Part shown: positions 43,413 through 53,500 of the stretch, piece after piece
Numbering within the stretch: position 1 is the stretch's first letter
Layout: the number at the start of each line of letters is the position of its first letter
Source of the DNA: Leadbetterella lacustris
GTDB taxonomy: Bacteria > Bacteroidota > Bacteroidia > Cytophagales > Spirosomataceae
Assembly: GCA_965234335.1 (NCBI GenBank)
Contig: OZ248457.1
Location: forward strand, 1-64,000
Reading direction: 5' to 3'
DNA length: 64,000 nt
Notes under the pieces: model-generated
What the model saw: the letters and a program-made list of their open reading frames with translations, nothing else
The model's database searches: none
Told to the model about the DNA's origin: nothing
Made by a program: the position numbers and the translations under genes

Positions 43413-44615
43413 ATGGAATACAATTTTAAAATTTCTCACAAAAAAGACGAATTCGAATCGCCAGATTTTTATGGTGTAGATGATTTGCTGACAGAAGAAC
43501 AGGAAATGATTCGTTCTTCGGTCAGGGATTTTGTTAAAAAAGAGATTTCACCCATTATTGAGGATGCGGCTCAAACTGCCCAATTTCCTTATTATTTAGT
43601 CAAAAAAATGGGCGAAATGGGCGTTTTTGGCCCTACTGTTCCTGAACAATATGGCGGAATGGGAACAGACTATATTTCTTATGGAATCATGATGCAGGAA
43701 TTGGAGCGTTGCGATTCGGGAATCAGGTCAACGGCTTCGGTACAAGGTTCTTTGGTCATGTTTCCAATTTTCAAATTTGGCTCTGAGGAACAAAAGAATA
43801 AATTTCTTCCCAAACTGGCTTCAGGGGAGTTTTTGGGTTGTTTTGGATTAACCGAAGCAGACCATGGTTCAAATCCAAGCGGAATGGTAACCAACTTTAA
43901 AGAAGATGGCGACGATGTCATTTTAAATGGCTCCAAAATGTGGATTTCAAACGCTCCATTTGCCGATATTGCCGTAGTTTGGGCAAAAAATGAGGCGGGA
44001 AGAATAAAAGGTTTGATAGTAGAAAAGGGCATGCCGGGTTTTTCCGCACCCGAAATTCACAATAAATGGTCTTTGAGGGCAAGTGCTACTGGAGAGTTGG
44101 TTTTTAACGATGTAAGAGTTCCAAAATCTAATATTTTGCCCGAAGCTGACGGTTTAAAAGCTCCTTTGGCTTGTTTGGACAATGCAAGATATGGCATTGC
44201 TTGGGGAGCCTTGGGTGCGGCCATGGACTGTTATGAAACTGCCAGAAAATATGCGGCAGAAAGAATTCAATTCGGAAAACCCATCGCCTCATTTCAGTTA
44301 ATCCAAAAGAAATTGGCTGAAATGCTTACAGAAATCACCAAAGCTCAGCTTTTGGTTTGGAAACTTGGGCAAAACAAAAATCAGGGAAAGGCAACAACCG
44401 CTCAAATCTCATTGGCCAAACGTAACAATGTGCAAATGGCCCTAGAAATAGCTCGCGAAGCCAGACAAATACTAGGTGGCAACGGAATAACGGGCGAATT
44501 TTCTGTGATGCGACACATGATGAACCTAGAGTCGGTGGTAACTTACGAAGGCACGCACGATATTCATCTCTTAATCTTGGGTAACGAAATAACTGGTATT
44601 CAATCTTTTAAATAA
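43413..44615 (+). CDS. Acyl-CoA dehydrogenase, glutaryl-CoA dehydrogenase type
   Basis: The 400-aa sequence follows the acyl-CoA dehydrogenase fold, with the GCDH-like blocks SGIRSTASVQGSLVMFPI, GCFGLTEADHGSNPSGM and the end block TYEGTHDIHLLILGNEITGI, which carries the catalytic Glu near 388. Glutaryl-CoA dehydrogenase oxidises and decarboxylates glutaryl-CoA to crotonyl-CoA in lysine and tryptophan degradation, using FAD. It lies 3 bp after lysA and 4 bp before an oxidoreductase gene. Assignment within the superfamily rests on visible motifs. Confidence 0.88.
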   Translation: MEYNFKISHKKDEFESPDFYGVDDLLTEEQEMIRSSVRDFVKKEISPIIEDAAQTAQFPYYLVKKMGEMGVFGPTVPEQYGGMGTDYISYGIMMQELERCDSGIRSTASVQGSLVMFPIFKFGSEEQKNKFLPKLASGEFLGCFGLTEADHGSNPSGMVTNFKEDGDDVILNGSKMWISNAPFADIAVVWAKNEAGRIKGLIVEKGMPGFSAPEIHNKWSLRASATGELVFNDVRVPKSNILPEADGLKAPLACLDNARYGIAWGALGAAMDCYETARKYAAERIQFGKPIASFQLIQKKLAEMLTEITKAQLLVWKLGQNKNQGKATTAQISLAKRNNVQMALEIAREARQILGGNGITGEFSVMRHMMNLESVVTYEGTHDIHLLILGNEITGIQSFK

Positions 44616-44619
44616 AAAT

Positions 44620-45633
44620 ATGATAAACGTAGGTCTCATTGGTTTTGGACTCTCTGGTAGATATTTACAAGCTCCTTTTTTCCAAACCAATTCAAATTTC
44701 AATCTTAAAAGTATAGTTACCTCTCAAGAAATACCGAAACACTTATTTCCTGAAACGCTAAGAGCAAACTCCTACGAAACACTCTTAGAAGACGAAAGTA
44801 TCCAATTGATTTCTATTTGCTCTCCAAGTAATACGCATTACGAATTGGCCAAAAAATGTTTGGAAGCCGGCAAGAATATTCTAATCGAGAAACCCATAAC
44901 AGCTCATTTGTATGAGGCTGAGGAACTTTTTAGATTGGCAGAGGCATTAAAATTAAAAATTTGCGTTTTTCAAAACCGAAGATTTGATTCAGACTTTATG
45001 ACCGTAAAAAGTGTTATTGAATCGGGCGTTTTGGGTGAAATAATTTCGTATGAGGCTCATTTCGACAGGTATAAGCCTATCCTGAATACAAAAAAGTGGA
45101 AAGAGGTTGTGGCTCCAGCAAATGGCATTTTATATGATTTGGGCTCTCATTTGATTGACCAATCCATTTATCTGTTTGGCAAACCCAAAAAAGTTTTCGG
45201 AGAAGTGTTTACCCAAAGACAAGGCTCTGAAATTGACGATGCCTTTGACATAATTTTGGATTACGGTAAACTCAGAGTCACTCTGAAATCAAGTTTGATG
45301 GTGAAAGACCAAGGCCCTAAATATGTCATAAACGGAACACTCGGCACCTACACAAAATATGGTTTGGATATCCAAGAAGATCACTTAGTGGCTGGTTTAT
45401 GGCCCAATCAGTCGGGATTTGGTTTCGAGCCAAAAACTATGGACGGCTCACTTAAAACAAACATCAATGGTGTTGAAATATCTGGAAAAGTGGAAACCAA
45501 AGGTGGAAACTGGGGGTATTTATTTGACAATTTGGCATCTGTGATTTTAAACAATACCGACCCCATCATCAAACCCGAACAGATTCTAGAGCAAATCAGT
45601 ATTATAGAAAAAATAAAAAAAGCCGAGAGTTAA
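44620..45633 (+). CDS. Gfo/Idh/MocA-family oxidoreductase
   Basis: A 337-aa NAD(P)-dependent oxidoreductase. The N-terminal Rossmann motif GLIGFGLSGRYLQAPFF starts the chain, with SICSPSNTHYELAKKCLEAGKNILIEKP (catalytic-domain EKP) near 65-95 and the C-terminal sheet domain with YDLGSHLIDQSIYLFG (GxHxxD active-site block) near 170. These enzymes act on sugars, inositols or related substrates; the one used here is unknown. It is the last gene of the lysA operon, and its stop codon lies in the loop of a shared terminator. Confidence 0.9.
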   Translation: MINVGLIGFGLSGRYLQAPFFQTNSNFNLKSIVTSQEIPKHLFPETLRANSYETLLEDESIQLISICSPSNTHYELAKKCLEAGKNILIEKPITAHLYEAEELFRLAEALKLKICVFQNRRFDSDFMTVKSVIESGVLGEIISYEAHFDRYKPILNTKKWKEVVAPANGILYDLGSHLIDQSIYLFGKPKKVFGEVFTQRQGSEIDDAFDIILDYGKLRVTLKSSLMVKDQGPKYVINGTLGTYTKYGLDIQEDHLVAGLWPNQSGFGFEPKTMDGSLKTNINGVEISGKVETKGGNWGYLFDNLASVILNNTDPIIKPEQILEQISIIEKIKKAES

Positions 45634-45642
45634 TCTCGGCTT
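45620..45642. terminator. Bidirectional terminator containing both convergent stop codons
   Basis: AAGCCGAGA (45620-45628), loop GTTAA and TCTCGGCTT (45634-45642) make a 9-bp stem flanked by A6. The loop TAA (45631-45633) is the stop of the oxidoreductase, and the right arm enters the stop of the convergent nucleotidyltransferase gene (45641-45643). Confidence 0.88.
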
Positions 45643-46540
45643 ACCACAATTTGTTTGGGTATTTTCCTTCACCGATAAGCCTATTCAACTGATTGATTAC
45701 CATTTCTTTATCTTCAGGATAAGTAACTCCAAACCAATCCGAGGTACTCTCAAATACCTTACAATTTCCCTTCTCGGAGTCTATCAAATAACTCATTACT
45801 TTCGGGATATAAAACTCTGCCTTGGGGGCATCAAAATTCTCTCTGGCATAAGTTTCAAATAAATCTTTTATTTCGGGAAATACACTTGGCATAAAACCCC
45901 AAAAATTCATGGAAACGGGTGTGTTTTCTCCCAAAACTACAGGTTCACCTTCGTCGAGAAATGCAATTTCACCATTTTCTTGCTTAATTATTTTGGTTCT
46001 TTCAGTGACATTTATCAAAAGACCCTCAGGTGTGGTCACACATACTCCTCTTGATACCGTTCCATTTTCTGAAAGTGTATTTTTTATTTGATAGCCTATC
46101 ATGGCATGCATAGCCTCATCGGTGTTGTCACTTAAAAAGTCAGCCATTGTTTTGAAAGCTTCAAAACCATAAAAATCGTCGGCATTTATAACTGCGAAAG
46201 GCGTTTTTGTTTGCTCCCAAGCACACAATACAGCGTGACCAGTTCCCCAAGGTTTTTCGCGTTTAACACCAGCTAAATCAGCAGGGACATAACTTTGAAA
46301 ACCTTGAATCGCAAAATCATATTCTATTTTGCCCTCTAATTTTGGACCAAAAAGTCTTATAAAATCTTCTTTCAGTTCTTCACGAATAATAAAAATAACT
46401 TTGCCAAATCCCGAGCGTATAGCGTCATAAAGCGAATAATCTATTATAGTTTCGCTATTTGGACCAAAGGAATCAATCTGCTTTATACCACCATAACGGC
46501 TTCCCATACCAGCCGCTAAAATCAATAGTGTAGGTTTCAT
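45641..46540 (-). CDS. Sugar-phosphate nucleotidyltransferase
   Basis: This 299-aa protein opens with LILAAGMGSRYGGIKQIDSFGPNSETIIDYSLYDAI, the NTP-transferase signature with its GxGxR nucleotide-binding loop. It also has PWGTGHAVLCAWE and the metal-binding VINADDFYG. The group makes NDP-sugars from sugar-1-phosphates for cell-surface polysaccharides. The sugar cannot be read from the sequence; a uridylyl- or guanylyltransferase-like role is possible. A minus-strand TATTTTTG at 46563-46556 is a likely promoter, facing a plus-strand promoter for the next gene. Confidence 0.85.
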   Translation of the reverse strand: MKPTLLILAAGMGSRYGGIKQIDSFGPNSETIIDYSLYDAIRSGFGKVIFIIREELKEDFIRLFGPKLEGKIEYDFAIQGFQSYVPADLAGVKREKPWGTGHAVLCAWEQTKTPFAVINADDFYGFEAFKTMADFLSDNTDEAMHAMIGYQIKNTLSENGTVSRGVCVTTPEGLLINVTERTKIIKQENGEIAFLDEGEPVVLGENTPVSMNFWGFMPSVFPEIKDLFETYARENFDAPKAEFYIPKVMSYLIDSEKGNCKVFESTSDWFGVTYPEDKEMVINQLNRLIGEGKYPNKLW

Positions 46541-46619
46541 TTATCTTTTTTTTTGCAAAAATAGCTATATTTGGATATTTCTGTAGAAATTCTTTAAGTG
46601 TAATGTTAACATTTATTGA

Positions 46620-46627
46620 TAAATTTG
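46620..46627 (+). promoter_or_regulatory. Putative promoter -7 element of the secreted PA14-like/propeller pair
   Basis: TAAATTTG matches TAnnTTTG, 26 bp upstream of the 46654 ATG; a second candidate TATATTTG lies at 46566-46573. Confidence 0.45.
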
Positions 46628-46653
46628 TAATTCATTCTAAATATTAACCCTAA

Positions 46654-48336
46654 ATGAAGAAATTATTATTGTTGAAATTTCTGTTATTACAAGTGCTTTT
46701 GGGATTTGGACAGAAAGATTTCCCCCTGAATAATGCCACTTGGACTATTTCCAGCCCTTGGCAAAGTGCCGATAAGATTACGCTTCACACTGTAAATGAA
46801 AAGAAAACGCAAATAATTGAAGGCATGTCAATTGTTTACACCCAATCACCTAATACGAGTATAGTTTCTGAAATAAAACTCCAAGACTTAAAATTGAAGT
46901 TTTATATGCTACAATCGAAATCAGGCAACGCCAAGCTAAATTTAGGAGATAATTTAAGTCTGATTTTTGACATGAGCTCAAATGGGGCATTTGGATCCAT
47001 TATAAAAAACAACGAAACCACTATTAAACCCCTCACCGATGCCAAAAGAAAAGAAGGACTATGGCAGAAAGTAGAATTGGTACTTTCATTAACTGGTATT
47101 AATGGGATTCCGGTGATAGAAAAAGTAATTTTGAACGATTTGTTAATCCACTCCAATGTTCTTTTACCAAATCTAAATAAGGCAGCCGGTAAGCTTTCGT
47201 TCACCAATCAAACTGGTTTATTGGCTTTTAAAGGGTTTGAATATATAGCATTTGAGAAAAAACAACCTATTTCTATCGGCAACTTAACTTACACATTAGA
47301 AGAGACTTATAACTCCGACCGTTCTTTTGAATCTAAAAAACAAGAAAAAGTAAGTGGCAAAAGTACTTCTTTGACTTTTGACATTCCTAATAATTTTAGT
47401 AAATATATTCTTCATTACAAAGGAGATATGACGGTAGAAAAAGATGCCATTTATGGATTTACACTTGAGCATCAAGGTACAGGTAAATTTTTGATTGATG
47501 GAGAGCAGGTGGTTGGTTCCGGCGAATATCTGTATAGAAATCCAATTTCGGGTATGAAAGAAATTAAGGCTGGTAAACACAGTTTTGAATTTATATACCA
47601 CCCTATTTATTGGAGGCCTGTTTTTGGTGTAGAAGTATCAGGAGCTGACTTTAGACCTTATGGATTAAATGACCCAAAAACACTTCCGACTAGACAATTA
47701 GAAGGCGGAATTTTTATTGATAATGTAGAAAGTAAAGCCAAGACGATAAGGTCTTTTCTCAATTTCAATGGTACAAAACTAACAAAGGTAATTTCGGTAG
47801 GTACACCCGAAAAAATACATTATTCGTTTGATTTAGACAACGGTTCGTTGCTCCAAGTTTGGAAAGGGAAATTTGCCGATGTTACGCAAATGTGGCATGA
47901 AAGGGGTGAACCGCAGCTGCTTTATCCGTCTGGGTTGCTCACTGTTCTGAACAACGAAATACCATTTTTCGAACTCAATAATGAAGCTCAGCCTCAGCCT
48001 GATGTCTACACCGAATTTTTAAATACTGGTTACGATTTGGATGAGAGTGGTATTCCAACCTATACCTACAACTGGAAAAACGCTAGCTTTACGCAAAAGT
48101 TTTCACCGAGCAATGGTGGATTACTTTGTGAAATTAAGAGTAATCAAATTTCACAATTCGGCTATACAATAGCTATTGGCAAAGAAATATCCAAGCTAAG
48201 CGATAAATTGTACAAAGTCGATAACTTCTACATCGAAATTAATGAAAAAGCAAAGGTTTATATCAAAGAAAATGCCGGCAAATACTATTTGAGGGCAAAC
48301 TTGACTGGAAAAATTGTTTACACTTTAACTTGGTAA
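46654..48336 (+). CDS. Secreted protein with DUF1080/lectin-like and PA14-like domains
   Basis: A signal peptide (about 1-20, ending LLGFGQ) precedes a lectin-like jelly-roll region (about 25-190, with WQKVELVLSLTGINGIPVIEKVILNDL in the style of DUF1080 domains). A PA14-like domain follows (about 230-335, YGFTLEHQGTGKFLIDGEQV). The last third contains LLQVWKGKFADVTQMWHERGEPQLLYPSG, seen in secreted proteins that accompany membrane-bound dehydrogenases. It ends 3 bp before the propeller-cupredoxin gene. A role in binding a carbohydrate for oxidation is inferred, not shown. Confidence 0.65.
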   Translation: MKKLLLLKFLLLQVLLGFGQKDFPLNNATWTISSPWQSADKITLHTVNEKKTQIIEGMSIVYTQSPNTSIVSEIKLQDLKLKFYMLQSKSGNAKLNLGDNLSLIFDMSSNGAFGSIIKNNETTIKPLTDAKRKEGLWQKVELVLSLTGINGIPVIEKVILNDLLIHSNVLLPNLNKAAGKLSFTNQTGLLAFKGFEYIAFEKKQPISIGNLTYTLEETYNSDRSFESKKQEKVSGKSTSLTFDIPNNFSKYILHYKGDMTVEKDAIYGFTLEHQGTGKFLIDGEQVVGSGEYLYRNPISGMKEIKAGKHSFEFIYHPIYWRPVFGVEVSGADFRPYGLNDPKTLPTRQLEGGIFIDNVESKAKTIRSFLNFNGTKLTKVISVGTPEKIHYSFDLDNGSLLQVWKGKFADVTQMWHERGEPQLLYPSGLLTVLNNEIPFFELNNEAQPQPDVYTEFLNTGYDLDESGIPTYTYNWKNASFTQKFSPSNGGLLCEIKSNQISQFGYTIAIGKEISKLSDKLYKVDNFYIEINEKAKVYIKENAGKYYLRANLTGKIVYTLTW

Positions 48337-48339
48337 ATC

Positions 48340-50328
48340 ATGAAACATATAATATTAACGGGTATTTCATTTTTGTTTTTGTGCCATGCTACTGAGGCAC
48401 AACAGAAACCTCAAACTGAGGATGATTTCTACAAAATAATCACGCTGCCAACACCTGAAGGCCTTGAGATGGAAGTTGGTGGACTAACAGTGTTGAATGA
48501 TGGCAACATAGCTACATCGACCAGGCGAGGTGAGATTTTTCTTATCAAAAATCCCTACATGGTTGACAATACCCCGCCTATTTACAAAAGAATAGCCGAA
48601 GGATTGCATGAAGTTTTGGGTCTAAATTATATCGACAATAAATTTTTCGCCACCCAAAGGGGAGAAGTTACCACTTTGGAAGACAAAAATGGGGACGAAA
48701 TAATAGATTCTTACAAAACCTTTTACAAATGGCCGCTCTCGGGCAATTATCACCAATATTCTTACGGTCCGATTTTGCTACCGAATAAAGACATGCTTTT
48801 TACTCTTAATCTGGATTGGATTGGAAGAGGAGCAAGTCTTTCAAAATGGCGTGGATGGATGCTTAAAATTAGTCCAGATGGTAAAATGACACCTTGGGCT
48901 ACCGGACTACGCTCGCCATCAGGTTTTAATATCAACAAGGCGGGAGATATTTTCTATACCGAAAACCAAGGCGACTGGGTGGGTTCAGGAAGAGTTACAC
49001 ATTTGGAAAAAGGAGATTTTGCTGGAAATGCCGCTGGTTTAATTTGGTCCGGAGAAAAAGATTCTCCTGTAAAATTAACACTCAATGATATACCTGACAC
49101 CGGTGAGCCTTTGTACGATGTGGCCAAAAGAGTACAGGGCATTAAACCGCCCGCAGTTTGGTTTCCGCATACTTTAATGGGAATTTCTACCTCTGATATT
49201 CTTGAATTGGACTCTCCGAAAAACTTCGGGCCTTTTGAAGGTCAAATGTTTGTTGGTGATCAGGGACATAGCAAAATCATGAGAATGTATCTCGAAAAAG
49301 TCAATGGCGTTTATCAGGGAGCTTGTTTTCCATTCAGAGAGGGGTTCAGTTCAGGCATTTTGCGTATGAAATGGGGACTTGATGGCTCTATGTTTGTTGG
49401 GATGACTAGCCGCGGTTGGTCCTCAACTGGTAAAGAAAAATTTGGTCTGCAGCGTATGGTTTGGACCGGAAATACGCCCTTCGAAATGAAAACCATCAAA
49501 TCAATGCCAGATGGTTTTTCGATAGAATTTACAGAAAAAGTGGACAAAAAATCGGCTTTAGATGCGAATAACTATAGTTTTAATAGTTTCAATTACAAAT
49601 ACCACCATTTTTATGGAAGCCCGGTAATTAACAATTTGAAACTTAAAATAAAAGGTATAAAAGTAGCTGATGATGAAATGAGCGTTAGAATCGTCTTGGA
49701 TACTTTGCGTTTAGGTTATATTCATGAAGTGAAGATGGAGGGTATTTCAAATAGTCAAAACAAGCCTTTGTTACACAATGTAGGATATTATACTTTGAAC
49801 CAGATAAATTCGGCTGATTCAAAGCTTGATTTGTCGTTTTTTGGGCTAAAAGAAAAAGCCATGAGCCATGAAAACCACAACATGGAAGCTATGAAGGTTG
49901 CTCCAATGCCCGCATCTGCGAAAAGAATAAGCAAAATGCCTGTAAATTGGAATAACGCTGTTGACCAAACTATTACCATTGGTACAAAACCCGGTTTAAA
50001 GTTCGACATCAATAATATACAAGTAAAAGCAGGCTCAAAAATCAAACTGGTTTTTGAAAATAATGATGATATGCTCCATAATTTATTGATTGTTAAGCCA
50101 AGCACAGTCGATAAAGTGGGAAAAGCTGCCCTAGAACTTGGCCTAGAAGGAGCACAACAAAACTACATTCCAAATCTTGATGAGGTCATTTTCCATACTG
50201 GAATATTAGAACCAGAGTCCTCTGAAACGATTTATTTTGTAGCACCTTCAAAAGCTGGTAATTATACTTTTGTTTGTACATTTCCAGGGCATTATACGCT
50301 TATGCAAGGCACTTTACGTGTAAAATAA
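48340..50328 (+). CDS. Secreted PQQ-dehydrogenase-like beta-propeller with C-terminal cupredoxin domain
   Basis: A signal peptide (about 1-20, ending TEAQ) is followed by a beta-propeller of the glucose/sorbosone-dehydrogenase class (about 35-390: EVGGLTVLNDGNIATSTRRGEIF, TGLRSPSGFNINKAGDIFYTENQGDWVG). The C-terminal 110 residues are a plastocyanin/azurin-like domain with a complete type-1 copper set: His580, Cys646, His651 and Met655. Propeller oxidation coupled to a copper electron carrier is a reasonable reading; the substrate is unknown. It is translationally adjacent to the preceding gene and ends at a strong hairpin. Confidence 0.85.
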   Translation: MKHIILTGISFLFLCHATEAQQKPQTEDDFYKIITLPTPEGLEMEVGGLTVLNDGNIATSTRRGEIFLIKNPYMVDNTPPIYKRIAEGLHEVLGLNYIDNKFFATQRGEVTTLEDKNGDEIIDSYKTFYKWPLSGNYHQYSYGPILLPNKDMLFTLNLDWIGRGASLSKWRGWMLKISPDGKMTPWATGLRSPSGFNINKAGDIFYTENQGDWVGSGRVTHLEKGDFAGNAAGLIWSGEKDSPVKLTLNDIPDTGEPLYDVAKRVQGIKPPAVWFPHTLMGISTSDILELDSPKNFGPFEGQMFVGDQGHSKIMRMYLEKVNGVYQGACFPFREGFSSGILRMKWGLDGSMFVGMTSRGWSSTGKEKFGLQRMVWTGNTPFEMKTIKSMPDGFSIEFTEKVDKKSALDANNYSFNSFNYKYHHFYGSPVINNLKLKIKGIKVADDEMSVRIVLDTLRLGYIHEVKMEGISNSQNKPLLHNVGYYTLNQINSADSKLDLSFFGLKEKAMSHENHNMEAMKVAPMPASAKRISKMPVNWNNAVDQTITIGTKPGLKFDINNIQVKAGSKIKLVFENNDDMLHNLLIVKPSTVDKVGKAALELGLEGAQQNYIPNLDEVIFHTGILEPESSETIYFVAPSKAGNYTFVCTFPGHYTLMQGTLRVK

Positions 50329-50343
50329 TTGCAATTTAGTTTC

Positions 50344-50387
50344 ACAAGAAATGTCTCATTGGAATCTTCCAGCGAGACATTTCTTGT
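50344..50387 (+). terminator. Long terminator hairpin
   Basis: ACAAGAAATGTCTC (50344-50357) pairs perfectly with GAGACATTTCTTGT (50374-50387), and the loop itself contains GGAA-tc-TTCC; T's follow. The remainder of the 213-bp gap is AT-rich promoter DNA. Confidence 0.9.
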
Positions 50388-50541
50388 TTTGTATGAATTC
50401 AGCTTAAAAAAGCCAAGTTTGCCTAAATCAACAAAAAGTAAACTTTAGTCTATAAAACCAGTAAAAAAACTTCATTTTCAAAAAATAAAACTTCGATTTT
50501 TGTATCTTTAAAAATTATTAATCATCATTTAAACTATACTT

Positions 50542-53500
50542 ATGAAAAGACTATTTCTCTTTTTATTAAATCTATTTGGACTAGGCTTGGCAGCTTATGC
50601 ACAGCCCACTTTCCACGAAAACGGGGTGCGGGACAAACGCCCAGAGTACAGTTTGTTTAAAAACGCCACCATTCATGTGGACGGAAAAACCACAATATCC
50701 AACGGTTGGCTACTTATCAAAGGTGATAGGATTGAAAAAGTAGGAAAAGATTTCGATTTCCCGAAATCAGCTCAGGTGTATGATTTGGCAGGAAAACACA
50801 TTTATCCTGGGTTTGTAGATACTTATTCGGACTACGGAATGCCCGAAATCAAAAGAACCAGAGGTGGGAATTTCTATGAAACCCAATTTAATTCTTTAAA
50901 AGACGGAGCATATTACTGGAATCAGGCCATAAAACCAGAAACTAAGGCAGCCGAAATCTTCAAAGCTAATCCTAAAGGAGCTGAAGAGTTAAGAAAAATT
51001 GGTTTTGGTGCAGTTGTATCTCACGCTAAAGATGGCATTGCTAGAGGAAATTCGGCTTTGGTTTCTTTGGCGAATGGAAAAGAAAACGAGGTGCTGTTAA
51101 AATCTGATGTTTCAGCTCATTTTTCTTTTGAAAAAGGTTCAAGCACACAATCTTATCCAGTTTCATTGATGGGTTCTGTTGCTTTACTTCGTCAGGCCTA
51201 TTACGATGCCACTTGGCTTAAAAATGGCGGAAGCAGTTCTGAAAGAAACTTATCTTTGGAAGCTTTGTCAAGTAGCATGACTTTACCAGCCGTTTTTCAT
51301 GGGAAAAGCATTTTGGACGCACTCAGAGCAGATAAAATTGGCAAAGAATTCGGTCAAAAATATATTCTTAAATCCGGAGGAGATGATTATCAAAGAATAG
51401 ACGAAATCAAAAAACTCAATACACACATCATTGCACCTATCAATTTCCCAAAAGCCTTAGATGTTGAAGATCCTTTAGATGCTGAGTCCGTTTCACTTAC
51501 AGACCTTAAACACTGGGAGATGGCTCCAACTAACTTGGGAAAATTGGCCTCGAGTCAAATCAGTTTTTCTATAACTGCCTCTGATTTAGTGGATAAGTCA
51601 CAATTCTTTGGGAATCTACAAAAAGCTGTTTCTCATGGCCTTGACAAAGGTGCAGCCCTAGATGCCCTCACCAATCAACCAGCAAAAGCTTTTAAAATCG
51701 ACAATCTAGTGGGATCCATAAAAACTGGCTTGATTGCTAATTTCTTGATTTCTAACGAAGATATTTTTGATTCAAATGCAAAATTGTTAGAAAATTGGGT
51801 TCAAGGTCAAAAATTTGTGATTACTGATTTAAGTTTATCTGCTATCAATGGTAAATACAAGGCAAATATCCCAGGGTTTTCTAAATTAGAAATCACAGGT
51901 GAAAACGGTAAACCAGCCTTAGAGTTTTTAGAGAATGATAGCACCAAAATAAAAGCAACCACGGTAAGAGATAGGAATTTTCTTACAATTAGCTACAAAA
52001 AGAAAGAGGCTGGTTTGTATAGACTTTCAGGTTTTATCGCAGACAAAAAAATTTCGGGAGAAGGAAAAGACCCTAACGGACAGTCTTTTACATGGTCGGC
52101 AACTTTGGAAGAAGCAGCTGCTGAAAAAACCAAAACCGATACTACTAAAAAAGCTGACCAACCAAAAGTAGGAGACTTGGTATATCCTTTTGTAGCCTTT
52201 GGTAATAGTTCAATTCCCACAAAACAGGATTTATTGATTAAAAACGCCACGATTTGGACAAACGAAACTGAAGGAAATATTACAGGTGACGTTTTGATAA
52301 AAAATGGTAAAATAGAAAGCGTAGGCAAAAATCTCTCAGCCGCTGGTGCAAAGGTAGTTGATGGCACAGGAAAGCACCTTACCAACGGAATTATCGACGA
52401 ACATAGTCACATTGCATTATTTTCGATCAACGAAATAGAAACAATTTCATCTGAAGTAAGACAAGAGGACGTCGTGAATTCTGAAGATATCAATATTTAT
52501 CGTCAGTTGGCTGGTGGTGTTACCACATCTCAACTTTTACACGGTTCTGCCGACTGTATTGGCGGTCAATCGGCTATAATAAAGCTTAAATGGGGTGAAA
52601 CAGCCGAAAACTTAATTATTCCAAACTCTCCAAAATTCATTAAGTTTGCTTTAGGCGAAAACGTAAAAAGAGGAAACGCTCCGCAAGCTCCCAATCGCTA
52701 TCCAAGCACAAGAATGGGCGTAGAACAAGTCTTTAATGACGCATTTACAAGGGCAATTGCATATAAAAAGGAATGGACAAACTATAACAATCAAAAAGTT
52801 AAGACTGGTCTTATTGCTCCAAGAAGAGACCTAGAACTCGATGCTCTTGTTGAAATCTTAGACGGAAAAAGAAACATTACTTGTCACTCTTATGTGCAGT
52901 CTGAAATTAATATGTTGATGAAATTGGCTGACTCCCTAGGTTTTAAGGTGAATACCTTGACACACATATTGGAAGGATACAAAGTAGCCGACAAAATGAA
53001 AGCAAGAAATATCAATGCATCGACATTCTCAGACTGGTGGGCATATAAAATGGAAGTAAAAGAGGCCATTCCTTACAATGCAGCCATAATGACAAAAGTT
53101 GGAGTAAACACCGCTATCAACTCTGATGATGCTGAGATGGCCAGGAGATTGAACCAGGAAGCTGCCAAAACTATCCTTTATGGTGGTTTAACAGAAGTGC
53201 AGGCATGGAAAACAGTTACACTCAATCCAGCCAAAATGCTCCACTTAGACGAAAGACTTGGTTCTATCAAAAAAGGCAAAGATGCAGATTTAGTTCTATG
53301 GACAGACAATCCACTTTCAGTATATGCCAAACCAGAGAAGACTATCATTGACGGTACGATATATTTCGATCTTGAAAATGAGTCGGCCAAATTCAAAAGT
53401 GTGGAAATTGAAAAAAACAGAATCATTCAGAAGCTTTTGCTTGAAAAAAGTAAAGGAACTCCAACGGTTAGACCAACAATCAGAACAAGACCATCAGACA

